A DNA stretch of 64,000 bases from assembly GCF_900142435.1 (NCBI RefSeq), contig NZ_LT670846.1:834750-898749 (forward strand), given 5' to 3'. The notes below the pieces were generated by a model that made no database searches, was not told where the DNA came from, and was given only the letters and a program-made list of their open reading frames with translations. Below are positions 18,310-26,727 of the stretch, piece after piece. Position 1 is the first letter of the stretch, and every line of letters begins with the position of its first letter. Origin of the DNA: Thermocrinis minervae. Its GTDB lineage: Bacteria; Aquificota; Aquificia; Aquificales; Aquificaceae. A program made the position numbers and the translations under genes.

Positions 18310-19449
18310 ATGATTATAATGAGTGATAAAAATAAAAGCATAGTCCTCTCTTCTAACACCTCCTTTTCTCTGTACAACTTCAGGCTTGGGCTTATGAAGG
18401 CTTTGCAAGAAAGAGGCTTTAGAGTTATGGCCGTGGCTCCAGAAGATGAATTTTCACAGAAGCTAGAAGCCTTGGGCTTTGACTTCTCTCCCATAAGAAA
18501 CTTAGACAGGAAGGGCAAAAACCCCATAAAAGACCTAAGACTTCTGTTTGAGTATGTGAGCATCTACAGAAGGCTAAGGCCACACCTGGTGATAAACTTC
18601 ACCATAAAGCCAAACATCTATAGCTCTGTAGCATGTGGACTGCTTGGCATAAAAAGTATAAGCGTTGTGACAGGACTTGGATATGTTTACATACAAAAAA
18701 GGGTTCTTCAAACATTGGTAAACCTTCTTTATAAGGTTGCTTTTTCTTTTAATCAAAAAGTTGTTTTTTTGAATGAAGAAGATATGGAAAACTTCTTATC
18801 TATAGGACTTGTTAAAAAACAAAAAGCTATACTTATAAAAAGTGAGGGAATTAACACTGAGTACTTCTATCCCATGGAAGTAAAAAAAACAAACCAAAAG
18901 CCTATCTTTCTTATGATCTCGCGCCTTCTTTGGGATAAGGGAGTTAGGGAGTTTGTGGAGGCTGGAAGGATTCTAAGGGAGAAGGGTATAAGTGCTGAGC
19001 TTTGGCTTTTGGGACCCTTTGACGAGGGAAACCCTGCCGGCGTTCCAAGGGAGCACATCCAAAAGGCTCAGGAGCAAGGTTTTATAAAGTACGTGGGACA
19101 GGCCCAGGATGTAAGACCTTTCATAGCTCAAGCAGACGCAGTAGTCTTGCCTTCTTATTACCGTGAGGGAATTCCTAGGGTCCTTCTTGAAGCTATGGCC
19201 ATGGCAAAGCCCATAATCACCACAGACTCAGTAGGCTGCAGGGAGGTGTGCAAGGAGGGCCAGAATGGCTTTCTCGTAAGACCTAGGGATCCTCAGTCCT
19301 TGGCCGATGCTATGATAAAATTCCTTACGCTTTCGGAAGAGGAGAGGAAGGCTATGGGAGAAGAGGGTAGGAAGATGGTCCTTGAAGAGTTTGACGAGAG
19401 GATAGTCATAGACAAGTACCTTAAGCTTATAGAGTCATGCCTTACTTAA
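18310..19449 (+). CDS. GT4-family glycosyltransferase
   Basis: A 379-residue GT-B glycosyltransferase. The N-terminal acceptor domain includes VLSSNTSFSLYNFRLGLM and a VTGLGYVYI segment. The C-terminal donor domain has ISRLLWDKGVREFVEAGRIL and the signature VLPSYYREGIPRVLLEAMAM (residues about 278-297) with the ExxxxxxxE pattern of GT4. It resembles capsular or O-antigen GT4 enzymes. The start could be the ATG at 18310 or the one at 18319; neither has a Shine-Dalgarno. TATAAA at 18294-18299 lies close upstream, so the message may have almost no leader. Its end overlaps the next gene by 13 bases. Confidence 0.85.
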   Translation: MIIMSDKNKSIVLSSNTSFSLYNFRLGLMKALQERGFRVMAVAPEDEFSQKLEALGFDFSPIRNLDRKGKNPIKDLRLLFEYVSIYRRLRPHLVINFTIKPNIYSSVACGLLGIKSISVVTGLGYVYIQKRVLQTLVNLLYKVAFSFNQKVVFLNEEDMENFLSIGLVKKQKAILIKSEGINTEYFYPMEVKKTNQKPIFLMISRLLWDKGVREFVEAGRILREKGISAELWLLGPFDEGNPAGVPREHIQKAQEQGFIKYVGQAQDVRPFIAQADAVVLPSYYREGIPRVLLEAMAMAKPIITTDSVGCREVCKEGQNGFLVRPRDPQSLADAMIKFLTLSEEERKAMGEEGRKMVLEEFDERIVIDKYLKLIESCLT

Positions 19450-20495
19450 TACTTGCATTCTTTGTTAGCTTTTTACTTTCCCTCTTCTTTATTAGGCTCA
19501 ACTTGGCTCACGACCCAACCTATGGGGTTCAGAAGTTCCACAAAAGGCCTACTCCAAGGCTTGGGGGTCTTGCTATCATGGCCTCCCTAATCCTTGTGAC
19601 TTTTTCCTTTTACTGGGTTAGAAAGGACTTTTCAAGGGAGTACTTTCTGGCTGTCTTGTCCTCTCTTCCTGTTTTTACTGCTGGTTTTGTGGAAGATATC
19701 ACAAGGAAAGTTGGACCAAAGGTTAGGCTGTTGGCTGGCTTTTTGTCTGGTGCTGCTCTGGTACTTCTACTAAAAGCTTGGGTGAGTAGGGTTGATGTTG
19801 CTCCCTTCGACTACCTTCTTAGCATCTATCCTGTTGCCTTTTTGTTTACGGCATTTGCTGTGTCTGGTCTTTGTCATGCTTTTAACATCATAGACGGTTT
19901 TAACGGTCTTGCTAGCGGTGTTGCTATGATGAACTTCCTTGCTTACTCTTATGTGTCTTTTCTGCATAATGACTACTTTCTTTTGTACCTTAGCCTTTCT
20001 GCTTTTTCTGCAACCCTTGGTTTCTTCCTCTGGAACTATCCCTTTGGTCTTATCTTTCTCGGAGACTCGGGCGCTTACCTGCTTGGTTTTCTGAACGGTC
20101 TTATTGGGATCCTGCTGACCCACAGGTATGCCGATGTATCTCCATGGTTTGTGATGCTTCTTCTCATCTACCCTGTATGGGAAACTCTGTTTTCTATATA
20201 CAGGAGGAAATTTTTAAGAGGTTCTGGAGCTATGCATCCAGACACTCTACATCTTCATAGCTTGCTCTACAAAAGGCTCAGCAGGTCACTTTTGGGTACG
20301 GACGCCGACAGCCTTCTTTTAAACTCCCAGACTTCTCCCTTTATATGGTCTTTACACCTTCTGTGCGTGGTGCCTGCCCTCTTTTTCTGGAACAGAACAC
20401 CTATCCTCATCCTTTTTGTTCTCCTCTTCATAGTCCTATACACGTGGCTATACTTTAGAATAGTCAGGTTTAAAACTCCCTTTGTGAGAAGATGA
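19437..20495 (+). CDS. Undecaprenyl-phosphate sugar-1-phosphate transferase (WecA/TagO/MraY superfamily)
   Basis: A 352-residue membrane enzyme with about 10 hydrophobic segments. It has the family signatures: RPTPRLGGLAIM near residue 36, a DDxx-like acidic segment near VEDITRKVGPK (about 84), NIIDGFNGLASG near 150, and FLGDSGAYLLG near 197. It transfers a sugar-1-phosphate, typically GlcNAc-1-P, from UDP-sugar to undecaprenyl phosphate and so starts assembly of a lipid-linked glycan. It lies at the end of the polysaccharide locus. The first aspartate pair reads VEDI rather than DDxxD, so the exact substrate is open. The stop overlaps nadC by 4 bases. Confidence 0.87.
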   Translation: MPYLILAFFVSFLLSLFFIRLNLAHDPTYGVQKFHKRPTPRLGGLAIMASLILVTFSFYWVRKDFSREYFLAVLSSLPVFTAGFVEDITRKVGPKVRLLAGFLSGAALVLLLKAWVSRVDVAPFDYLLSIYPVAFLFTAFAVSGLCHAFNIIDGFNGLASGVAMMNFLAYSYVSFLHNDYFLLYLSLSAFSATLGFFLWNYPFGLIFLGDSGAYLLGFLNGLIGILLTHRYADVSPWFVMLLLIYPVWETLFSIYRRKFLRGSGAMHPDTLHLHSLLYKRLSRSLLGTDADSLLLNSQTSPFIWSLHLLCVVPALFFWNRTPILILFVLLFIVLYTWLYFRIVRFKTPFVRR

Positions 20496-21316
20496 TGGAG
20501 CCTTTTATAGATAAAAGACTGCTTGAGTTTTTGGAAGAAGACATAGGACACGGTGATGTAACTACCCTGGGTGTATTTAGGGGAGAAAGGGTAAGAGCCC
20601 AGATAAAGGCGAAGGAAGAGGGTGTGGTGGCTGGGCTTTTGTTTGCCAAAAGGGTCTTTGAGCTCTTGGGTGAGGCACATATAACCCTTATGGTTCAAGA
20701 GGGTGACTGGGTAGTTAAAGGGGACGTGCTCATGGAGATAGATGCGGCTGGTGATGTTGTTCTGTCTGGGGAGAGGACTGCTCTTAACCTGCTTCAACGT
20801 TTGAGTGGTATAGCTACTATGACGAGGGAGTTTGTAAAGAGGCTTGAGGGGACCAAGGTGAGGCTGTTGGACACGAGGAAAACTACTCCAGGGCTTAGGT
20901 TTTTTGAAAAGTACGCCGTTAGGGTGGGTGGTGGAAACAACCACCGTTTTGCCCTCTACGATATGGTCCTTATAAAGGACAATCACAAGAGGTTGGCAGG
21001 TTCCATAAGGGAGGCTGTACGTCGGGTAAGGGAGAGGATAGGACCTTCTTACAAGGTAGAGGTGGAAGTGGAAAGCCTTGAGGAGCTGGAGGAAGCCCTT
21101 TTCTGTGGTGTGGACATGGTCCTTTTGGACAACTTCAGCCCCCAGATGGTAGAAGAGGCGGTCAACCTAATAAAGGGTAGGCTGCTCGTGGAAGTTTCTG
21201 GAAACATAACTTTAGAGAACATAAGAGAGTATGCCATAGAGGGTGTAGACTTTATATCAGTGGGTGCCATAACCCACTCGGCCAGGTGGATAGACTTAAG
21301 CCTTAAGGTTCTATAA
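20492..21316 (+). CDS. nadC: Nicotinate-nucleotide pyrophosphorylase (quinolinate phosphoribosyltransferase)
   Basis: A 274-residue protein of NadC length. The N-terminal segment has EEDIGHGDVTTLG, and the core has GERTALNLLQRLSGIATMT (about residues 91-109). The catalytic LLDTRKTTPGLR near residue 125 and GGGNNHR near 148 are diagnostic, as is the later ISVGAITHSA. It converts quinolinate and PRPP to nicotinate mononucleotide in NAD synthesis. It is coupled to the preceding gene by an ATGA-type overlap, probably a matter of genome packing rather than function. The second ATG may be the real start. Confidence 0.96.
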   Translation: MMEPFIDKRLLEFLEEDIGHGDVTTLGVFRGERVRAQIKAKEEGVVAGLLFAKRVFELLGEAHITLMVQEGDWVVKGDVLMEIDAAGDVVLSGERTALNLLQRLSGIATMTREFVKRLEGTKVRLLDTRKTTPGLRFFEKYAVRVGGGNNHRFALYDMVLIKDNHKRLAGSIREAVRRVRERIGPSYKVEVEVESLEELEEALFCGVDMVLLDNFSPQMVEEAVNLIKGRLLVEVSGNITLENIREYAIEGVDFISVGAITHSARWIDLSLKVL

Positions 21317-21327
21317 TTGTTCTTAAC

Positions 21328-22878
21328 ATGAAACTTACTAACGAGGTAAAGGTTGGTGTATTTGTCGTTGTTGTAGCTCTTGGCTTTGCTTTTTTGATCC
21401 TTACCTTCGGTGAAGTTCCATTCCTTAAACCCTCCGGTAGAGTCTACAAGGTGATCTTTGATGAAGTGGGTGGCCTATCAAAGGGTGCTGAGGTAAGGGT
21501 GGCCGGCATAAGAAGCGGAAAGGTGAAGGACATAAGACTCAAGGATGGGAAGGTGGAGGTGGTCTTTGAACTGGATAAGGACATAACCCTTTACAAAGAC
21601 GCCACAGCACAGATAGGAACCTTGGGACTCATGGGTGATAAGTACCTTTCCATAACCCCTGGCACTCCTTCAGCTGGTACTTTGGAAGAGGGTGGCTACA
21701 TAAAGAACACCTTAGGTTACGCAGACACCGACAGGCTCGTGAAGGAGATGACCAACGCATCCGAGGCTATAAAGCTACTGGCACAAAACTTTCAACTCAT
21801 TCTTACAGAGAACAGAGAGGACATAAGGGCCATAGCCCAGAACCTAGCAGTGCTTACAGATAACCTAAACAGGATAACCATGGAAAACAGAGAAAACCTA
21901 AGGCAAGCTATAGCCAATTTAAACATCCTGCTTGCTTCTCTAAACAGGACACTGCCTACGGCCATAGAGTCTGTTGAAAGACTCTCCGAAAACTTGAACG
22001 CCATAGCTACCGAGAACAGGCAGGACATAAAAGTAGCCATATCTAACCTACGAGCTTTATCCCAGGATTTAAAAGAAACACTTCCAGAGCTATCACGTAA
22101 CCTAAATGACCTTTCCAGGAACTTAAACCTTATAGCTACAGAAAACAGGGAAAACATAAAAGAAACTACCCAGAATATAGCCCAGCTTACCAAAAGGCTT
22201 GATTACATAGCCCAGAAGCTGGAGAGAGGAGAAGGTACGTTGGGTAAGCTGATAACGGACGATGAGCTCTACAGAAACATAGCCAGTGCCACAAGGACCT
22301 TCTCAAAAGCCGGAGAGGTAGCCGACAAGACAAACTTGTACGTAGGTTTTAGGGGTGAGCTCTACAAGGCTGGAGACACAAAGGGTATACTAACCCTCAA
22401 ACTTCAACCCGACGAAAGAAAGTACTACCTTCTGGAGATAGTAGGCAATTCTAGGGGAAGAGTTTACAAGGAGGAGATCCTTCCCAATCAGTACGTAGTC
22501 AAGAAGGAGTTCAAGCCTCAGATCACCCTTCAGTACGCAGTTCTCTTCCCTGTGTTTGGAGACAAAAAGCTAGTTGTGAGGGCAGGTCTAAAGGAATCCA
22601 CAGGTGGAGTTGGTCTAGACTTTGTATACAGTAACAGGGTTACGTTCTTCTCGGACCTGTGGAACTCTGGCAGAAAGGACAGGCCTCAGGATAAGGACCT
22701 AAAACCAAGCTTACAGGTGGGTGTGGAGTACAAAGTAAAGGGGCCTGTCTACGTAAGAGTGGGTGGGGATGATCTTCTTAACTCTAAGCTTAGAGGAGCC
22801 TTTGGTGGTGTTGGACTTCTCTTCACGGACAACGACCTTAAGTACCTCTTAGGAGGGCTAAGGCTTCCTGGCTTTTAG
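21328..22878 (+). CDS. MCE/MlaD-family lipid transport protein
   Basis: A 516-residue protein with an N-terminal membrane anchor (VGVFVVVVALGFAFLILTF, residues about 8-26) and then one MCE domain (VIFDEVGGLSKGAEVRVAGI, about 45-110). A long helical region follows with repeats built around ENRxxI, and the C-terminus is beta-rich and membrane-protein-like. MCE proteins carry phospholipids between inner and outer membranes with a MlaE permease and MlaF ATPase, neither of which is next to it here. No Shine-Dalgarno precedes the ATG at 21328. A TATAAT at 21312-21317 spans the nadC stop, so a leaderless start is possible. The last 41 bases overlap the convergent gene. Confidence 0.85.
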   Translation: MKLTNEVKVGVFVVVVALGFAFLILTFGEVPFLKPSGRVYKVIFDEVGGLSKGAEVRVAGIRSGKVKDIRLKDGKVEVVFELDKDITLYKDATAQIGTLGLMGDKYLSITPGTPSAGTLEEGGYIKNTLGYADTDRLVKEMTNASEAIKLLAQNFQLILTENREDIRAIAQNLAVLTDNLNRITMENRENLRQAIANLNILLASLNRTLPTAIESVERLSENLNAIATENRQDIKVAISNLRALSQDLKETLPELSRNLNDLSRNLNLIATENRENIKETTQNIAQLTKRLDYIAQKLERGEGTLGKLITDDELYRNIASATRTFSKAGEVADKTNLYVGFRGELYKAGDTKGILTLKLQPDERKYYLLEIVGNSRGRVYKEEILPNQYVVKKEFKPQITLQYAVLFPVFGDKKLVVRAGLKESTGGVGLDFVYSNRVTFFSDLWNSGRKDRPQDKDLKPSLQVGVEYKVKGPVYVRVGGDDLLNSKLRGAFGGVGLLFTDNDLKYLLGGLRLPGF

Positions 22879-23425
22879 GCAGGACTATGGTTCCGTCCTC
22901 ACCACCTATGACCTCGTGTAGACCCAAGTTAAACAAAAGCCCGACCACCAGACAAGCTACAGCATCAAGCTCGTCCTGCGTGTATGCTTTCTCTTCAAGC
23001 TTTAGGAAGCTTCTGTAGAAGCTGAGTATCGCCTGTTTGTCCTTCCTTGGCACACCCATAAGATCATAGAAGGCCCCTGGATAAGTTTCATAAACCCTCT
23101 TTCCCTCAGACTCCCACAGTCCCTTTAGGTTTATGGCCCTTTTGGTGAGCTGTCTCATAGGTCCAAGGGTCACAGGAAAGAACTTGATTCCCCTTCTTCT
23201 TAGCTCTCTGTCACATTCTCTAAAGTGTTCTCCTCTATCATCTATGTTCTTCCTTCCCTTGGGTATGGAGAGGGGAGCATCTACAAAGATAAGCCTAAAG
23301 CCTCTGCAGATCTCCATAAGCTCACCGTCCGACTTTACCACAAATGTCTTTACTATGCCCTTTTGAAAGAAGGCCACGCCCGTGTTTCTTTTCTCACTTC
23401 CGGCCAAGTCCACCCCCACTATCAA
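22838..23425 (-). CDS. DUF429-like protein (predicted RNase H-fold nuclease)
   Basis: A 195-residue protein. The start MIVGVDLAGSEKRNTGVAFF and IFVDAPLSIPKGR near residue 48 resemble the DUF429 family, which is predicted to adopt an RNase H-like fold. Acidic residues are at D6, D50 and within TQDELDAVACLVVGL near 150, the usual carboxylate set. No biochemical role is established for the family as far as I know. It is translated 4 bases into flgA (overlap at 23422-23425) and overlaps the 3' end of the MlaD gene by 41 bases on the opposite strand. Confidence 0.72.
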   Translation of the reverse strand: MIVGVDLAGSEKRNTGVAFFQKGIVKTFVVKSDGELMEICRGFRLIFVDAPLSIPKGRKNIDDRGEHFRECDRELRRRGIKFFPVTLGPMRQLTKRAINLKGLWESEGKRVYETYPGAFYDLMGVPRKDKQAILSFYRSFLKLEEKAYTQDELDAVACLVVGLLFNLGLHEVIGGEDGTIVLPKSQEALALLRGT

Positions 23426-24045
23426 AACACTTCCACCTTCCCTTTACCCACCACCTTCGCCCTCAAGATCTTCTCTCCATGCCTTATGCGTATTATCTTG
23501 CCTACCTCTCCATTTTCCAAAGCCTTAGCCTTGAACTCAAGCAAAAGGTTACCCTCCCTGTAGATGGCCAATACCTCCTGATCCCTAAGGACTACGGGTA
23601 CACTTCTCGTCAAAGATCTTCTGAGCACTGTCCCCTTTAGTATGTTGGTAGATGTAAGCATGCTGTTTATGTCCTCCTCGCTTATGAGAAGGTCAGAAGG
23701 TATCACCTTGGAGTACCTTAGCTCTTTTACGAACATTTCAGGGCTCAGACGCGTTCCTTTTGGTATGTCATCCTTGGCTATAAACACAGGGTAAGCCCAA
23801 AGAAGATCTACATAAGCCGTGTACTTTTCTCCTTTGCAGTAGAGGTATACCAGGCTTTTAAACTTCCCATACTCCATATCAAAAACAAAGTCACAGGGCT
23901 TTGAATCCTCGGGTTTTCTGTCAAACTTTACCCTTAAAACCTTTACCCTATCCTTTCCGAAGGTATCCTCTATCCTCCTCTTTATGTCTTCTTCAAGAGA
24001 TGCATAGCATAGGTTAAGGAGAAGCAGGAGTATTGTCCACAGCAT
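23422..24045 (-). CDS. flgA: Flagellar P-ring assembly chaperone FlgA
   Basis: A 207-residue protein with a short signal peptide (MLWTILLLLLNLCYA, cleavage near residue 15). The C-terminal SAF domain contains PVFIAKDDIPKGTRLSPEMF and the closing block ALENGEVGKIIRIRHGEKIL (about residues 177-196), typical of FlgA. FlgA acts in the periplasm to help the P-ring form around the rod. It overlaps frdB by 32 bases upstream and the DUF429-like gene downstream, and no other flagellar gene is adjacent. The family identity rests on the C-terminal block and signal peptide. Confidence 0.88.
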   Translation of the reverse strand: MLWTILLLLLNLCYASLEEDIKRRIEDTFGKDRVKVLRVKFDRKPEDSKPCDFVFDMEYGKFKSLVYLYCKGEKYTAYVDLLWAYPVFIAKDDIPKGTRLSPEMFVKELRYSKVIPSDLLISEEDINSMLTSTNILKGTVLRRSLTRSVPVVLRDQEVLAIYREGNLLLEFKAKALENGEVGKIIRIRHGEKILRAKVVGKGKVEVF

Positions 24046-24706
24046 AGAGCATGAGCCTTCTTATGAGGGTTGCCGGCTCTACCTCTTTAGGACAGACGTT
24101 GTTGCACTTGTTGCAAGAAAGGCAGTGATAGAGGTGTCCCATCTGAACAGCCTGATTTAGTCTTAGCTCTTTTTCTTTTTCCCTCGGGTCTTCTATAAAC
24201 CTGTATATCTTGGCGAAGAACAGAGGTCCGGCGTACACACTCTCAAGAACCTGAGGACAGTAAGATTGACATGCACAGCACAGTATACAATCGGCAGCGC
24301 TCTCTATCTTTTGACTTATCTGCGCTTCTATTCTTACATCAGAAGAGTCACTGCTTATCCAAAGCTTGAGCTCCTTCATCTTCCTTATAACCTTTTCGTT
24401 GTCTACCACCAGGTCCCTTATCACTTCAAAGTTTTTGAGAGGTTCAACTACCACGGGTTCTCCCAGAAGTACGTAAGGTAGTACTTGCTCTTTGCATGCA
24501 AGCTTAGGAAAGCCATTTATCTGAACGGTGCAAGTGCCGCATATACCAGCCCTGCAGAAGTGTCTGAAGGTAAAGCTATTGTCTATGTTCTCCTTTATCC
24601 ACCAGAAGGCCGAAAGAAAGGTCATGCCCTCCTGATAGGGAACCTCAAAGGTCTGATACCATACATCCTGCCCCAATTGTCTCCTTACCTTAAGCTTTAA
24701 AAACAT
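24014..24706 (-). CDS. frdB: Fumarate reductase / succinate dehydrogenase iron-sulfur subunit
   Basis: A 230-residue protein from the ATG at 24706, chosen because the sequence then begins MFLKLKVRRQ like other FrdB/SdhB proteins. The ORF start at 24742 adds a hydrophobic stretch that looks spurious. Cluster ligands are visible: the 2Fe-2S set CRAGICGTC with a later Cys near residue 72, the 4Fe-4S set CILCCACQSYCP near 140, and the 3Fe-4S set CLSCNKCNNVCP near 198. In this lineage the enzyme is expected to reduce fumarate in the reductive TCA cycle. The flavoprotein and other subunits are not in the window. It is divergent from the oxidoreductase operon. Confidence 0.9.
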   Translation of the reverse strand: MFLKLKVRRQLGQDVWYQTFEVPYQEGMTFLSAFWWIKENIDNSFTFRHFCRAGICGTCTVQINGFPKLACKEQVLPYVLLGEPVVVEPLKNFEVIRDLVVDNEKVIRKMKELKLWISSDSSDVRIEAQISQKIESAADCILCCACQSYCPQVLESVYAGPLFFAKIYRFIEDPREKEKELRLNQAVQMGHLYHCLSCNKCNNVCPKEVEPATLIRRLMLYAVDNTPASP

Positions 24707-24752
24707 GGAAAAATAATATATTCCCAATACGATAAAAATCATACCTTTTCAC

Positions 24753-24781
24753 TTGACAGCATATAAGAACCTGCTTAACTT
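24753..24781 (+). promoter_or_regulatory. Promoter of the 2-oxoacid oxidoreductase operon
   Basis: A perfect -35 TTGACA at 24753-24758 is followed after 17 bases by TAACTT (24776-24781), upstream of the first oxidoreductase gene at 24811. That gene has a clear GGAGG before its ATG. The position fits a constitutive promoter for the six-gene run. Confidence 0.6.
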
Positions 24782-24810
24782 TTTTTAAACCAGTAAAACG
24801 GAGGTGTAGC

Positions 24811-25521
24811 ATGGGTAGGATTCTACCTGGTCCGGTGGGTTACATGCCCACGCCTGCAGTTTTTGAAGGAGTAGAACTTCCACCACCAGGAAAGGCGTTG
24901 CTGTACGGTGAGATAGTAGATGAAGAGGTAGCTATGAGAGAGGCTGCAAAAGCCCTCCTTACACGTAGGAACCCGACCATCTTCCCAGGTCCGCTAGTAC
25001 TCTGGGGATGGAACGCTGCAGCCATGGAAAAAGCAAAGGCTGTACTCGAGCTTGCCATGGAGATACCCAACTGCAGGATAATCCCAATGCCTGATTACAG
25101 GCCCAAGTATCCCAAGATAGACCCAGAGGCTGAGATAAACCCCAACCATCCCAACCTAACCATCCTCCACAACAAGATAGAGGTGTGCATATTTGTAGGT
25201 GTTCACTGTCACTACGCTAACCTATCCTTGAGGATGATAAGAGCAGGTACCAACTGCTTTACCATAGCACTGTGTGCAGAGATGGGTCACGAGGATGCCA
25301 TGGTATCTCTTAGAGATGTCCATGCAGAGGAGATAAGGAAGTTTAAGGACGTCGTAGTCCAGGTCAGGGAGGAGATGGGTATAAAGTGGGAGCCAAAGCT
25401 TCCACCCGAGAATCCATCCCTACCGCCAGAGAACTATGAGACCTTGTCCACTCTTGACTATGGTGAGTATGCTTATCTTTTGATACCCAGAAGGGGTGAG
25501 CAAGTAACAGAAACCGAGTAA
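24811..25521 (+). CDS. 2-oxoacid:ferredoxin oxidoreductase accessory subunit (CO dehydrogenase beta/epsilon-like)
   Basis: A 236-residue protein that opens a six-gene run. It resembles the Rossmann-like family named after the CO dehydrogenase/acetyl-CoA synthase beta or epsilon subunit, with VLWGWNAAAMEKAKAVLELA near residues 63-82 and a Cys/His-rich segment near 135 (FVGVHCHYANLSLR). Five-subunit pyruvate and 2-oxoglutarate:ferredoxin oxidoreductases of Hydrogenobacter are known, and this would be their extra subunit. It has no TPP or 4Fe-4S motif itself, so its role is probably structural or regulatory. It ends 11 bases before the alpha-subunit gene. Whether the enzyme acts on pyruvate or 2-oxoglutarate is not decided here. 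Confidence 0.7.
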   Translation: MGRILPGPVGYMPTPAVFEGVELPPPGKALLYGEIVDEEVAMREAAKALLTRRNPTIFPGPLVLWGWNAAAMEKAKAVLELAMEIPNCRIIPMPDYRPKYPKIDPEAEINPNHPNLTILHNKIEVCIFVGVHCHYANLSLRMIRAGTNCFTIALCAEMGHEDAMVSLRDVHAEEIRKFKDVVVQVREEMGIKWEPKLPPENPSLPPENYETLSTLDYGEYAYLLIPRRGEQVTETE

Positions 25522-25532
25522 GGAGGTAGGCC

Positions 25533-26702
25533 ATGCCAGAGCAAAGAGTTGTAGATGCAGATTATCTTCTTTTAGAGGCTCCAAGGGAACGTAAGTTTAT
25601 AACGGGAGCCCAGGCTATGGCTGAGGCCGTCAAAAGGGCCAACGTGGATATAGCTATAGCCTATCCCATAACCCCACAGTCAGAGGTAATGCACCTTGTA
25701 GGAGATCTCTGGGCTCAGGGGTACCTGAGAGACTACTACAGGGCAGAGGAAGAGTACGGAGCCATGTCAGCCATAGCCGGCGCAGTCAGGGGTGGAGCCA
25801 GAGCCTTCTCGGCCACATCAGGACCTGGACTCTTGAGAGGTCTTGAAGCAATAGCTTCCTGGCCTGGTCACAGGATACCTGCAGTCCTCGGTGTCCTCAC
25901 GAGAGTGGTAAACGCTCCTCTATCCATACAGCCAGACAACGTAGAGATAGCGTACCTTCTCAACTGTGGTATGGTAGTCCTGCACGCAGAAAACCAGCAA
26001 GACGTGTTTGATTTTACGCTGGCTGCTTTTGTTATATCTGAAAAGGTAGACGTCTACATCCCCGTGGCCGTATGTACAGAAGGCTTCTTTGTAACCCACG
26101 CAAAGGGTTACGTGAACATGACACCAGAGGACATGAAGCTACCACCAAGAGATCCATACAAGGCACCCGTACCACCCACAGACTGTGAAATACCGCCCGC
26201 CAGGATACAAAGGGATGCTCCCGTTCAGAAGTCCAACTTCATGAGCTACCTAATACACGCCGTATGGCAACAGGAAGTTTGGGCGTCAAACATAAGAGCC
26301 ATGAAGTACATTTACAAGTACCTGGGTGGTCCCATAGAGGTGGTCAACCCCGATGCAGAGGTCTTTATAGTGGCTTCTGGTTGTGCCGCCGCTCAAGGAA
26401 GGGAAGCTGTAAGGTATGCCCAGATGGAAGGATTAAACGTAGGACTTGTTAAGGTTAAGTCCATAAGACCCTTCCCAGAGAAGGAAATAAGGGAAGTGCT
26501 CAAGAAGGCAAAAGCTGTTATAGTTCCAGAACACAACATAGTAGGATGGCTTGCAAAAGAGGTAAAGGCCGCCATACCCGACAACGACAAGGTGATAGGC
26601 GGTCCAAGGGTCTACGGTGGCATGACGCTGCCTGTAGAGCTCATAATGGAAAAGATCTACGATGTCTTTGGTATAAAGAAGGAGAAGAAGGTAGTAGTTT
26701 AA
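25533..26702 (+). CDS. 2-oxoacid:ferredoxin oxidoreductase alpha subunit
   Basis: A 389-residue subunit with the pyrimidine-binding domain of the TPP enzyme. Recognisable are ITGAQAMAEAVKRANVDIAI and YPITPQSEVMHL (about residues 19-52), then TSGPGLLRGLEA near 96, and a C-terminal transketolase-like domain around VVNPDAEVFIVASGCAA (about 270) and VPEHNIVGWLA near 332. It binds the TPP pyrimidine ring and helps form the substrate channel. It follows the accessory subunit with AGGAGG upstream and precedes the beta subunit by 25 bases. The YPITP motif is shared by pyruvate and 2-oxoglutarate enzymes. Confidence 0.85.
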   Translation: MPEQRVVDADYLLLEAPRERKFITGAQAMAEAVKRANVDIAIAYPITPQSEVMHLVGDLWAQGYLRDYYRAEEEYGAMSAIAGAVRGGARAFSATSGPGLLRGLEAIASWPGHRIPAVLGVLTRVVNAPLSIQPDNVEIAYLLNCGMVVLHAENQQDVFDFTLAAFVISEKVDVYIPVAVCTEGFFVTHAKGYVNMTPEDMKLPPRDPYKAPVPPTDCEIPPARIQRDAPVQKSNFMSYLIHAVWQQEVWASNIRAMKYIYKYLGGPIEVVNPDAEVFIVASGCAAAQGREAVRYAQMEGLNVGLVKVKSIRPFPEKEIREVLKKAKAVIVPEHNIVGWLAKEVKAAIPDNDKVIGGPRVYGGMTLPVELIMEKIYDVFGIKKEKKVVV

Positions 26703-26727
26703 AAACTTCATAAGAGGAGGTTTAATC

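Noticed and set aside
20267-20986. 239-residue minus-strand ORF opposite the WecA-like and nadC genes
   Set aside because: It overlaps two well-supported plus-strand genes with clear family motifs and has no motif of its own.
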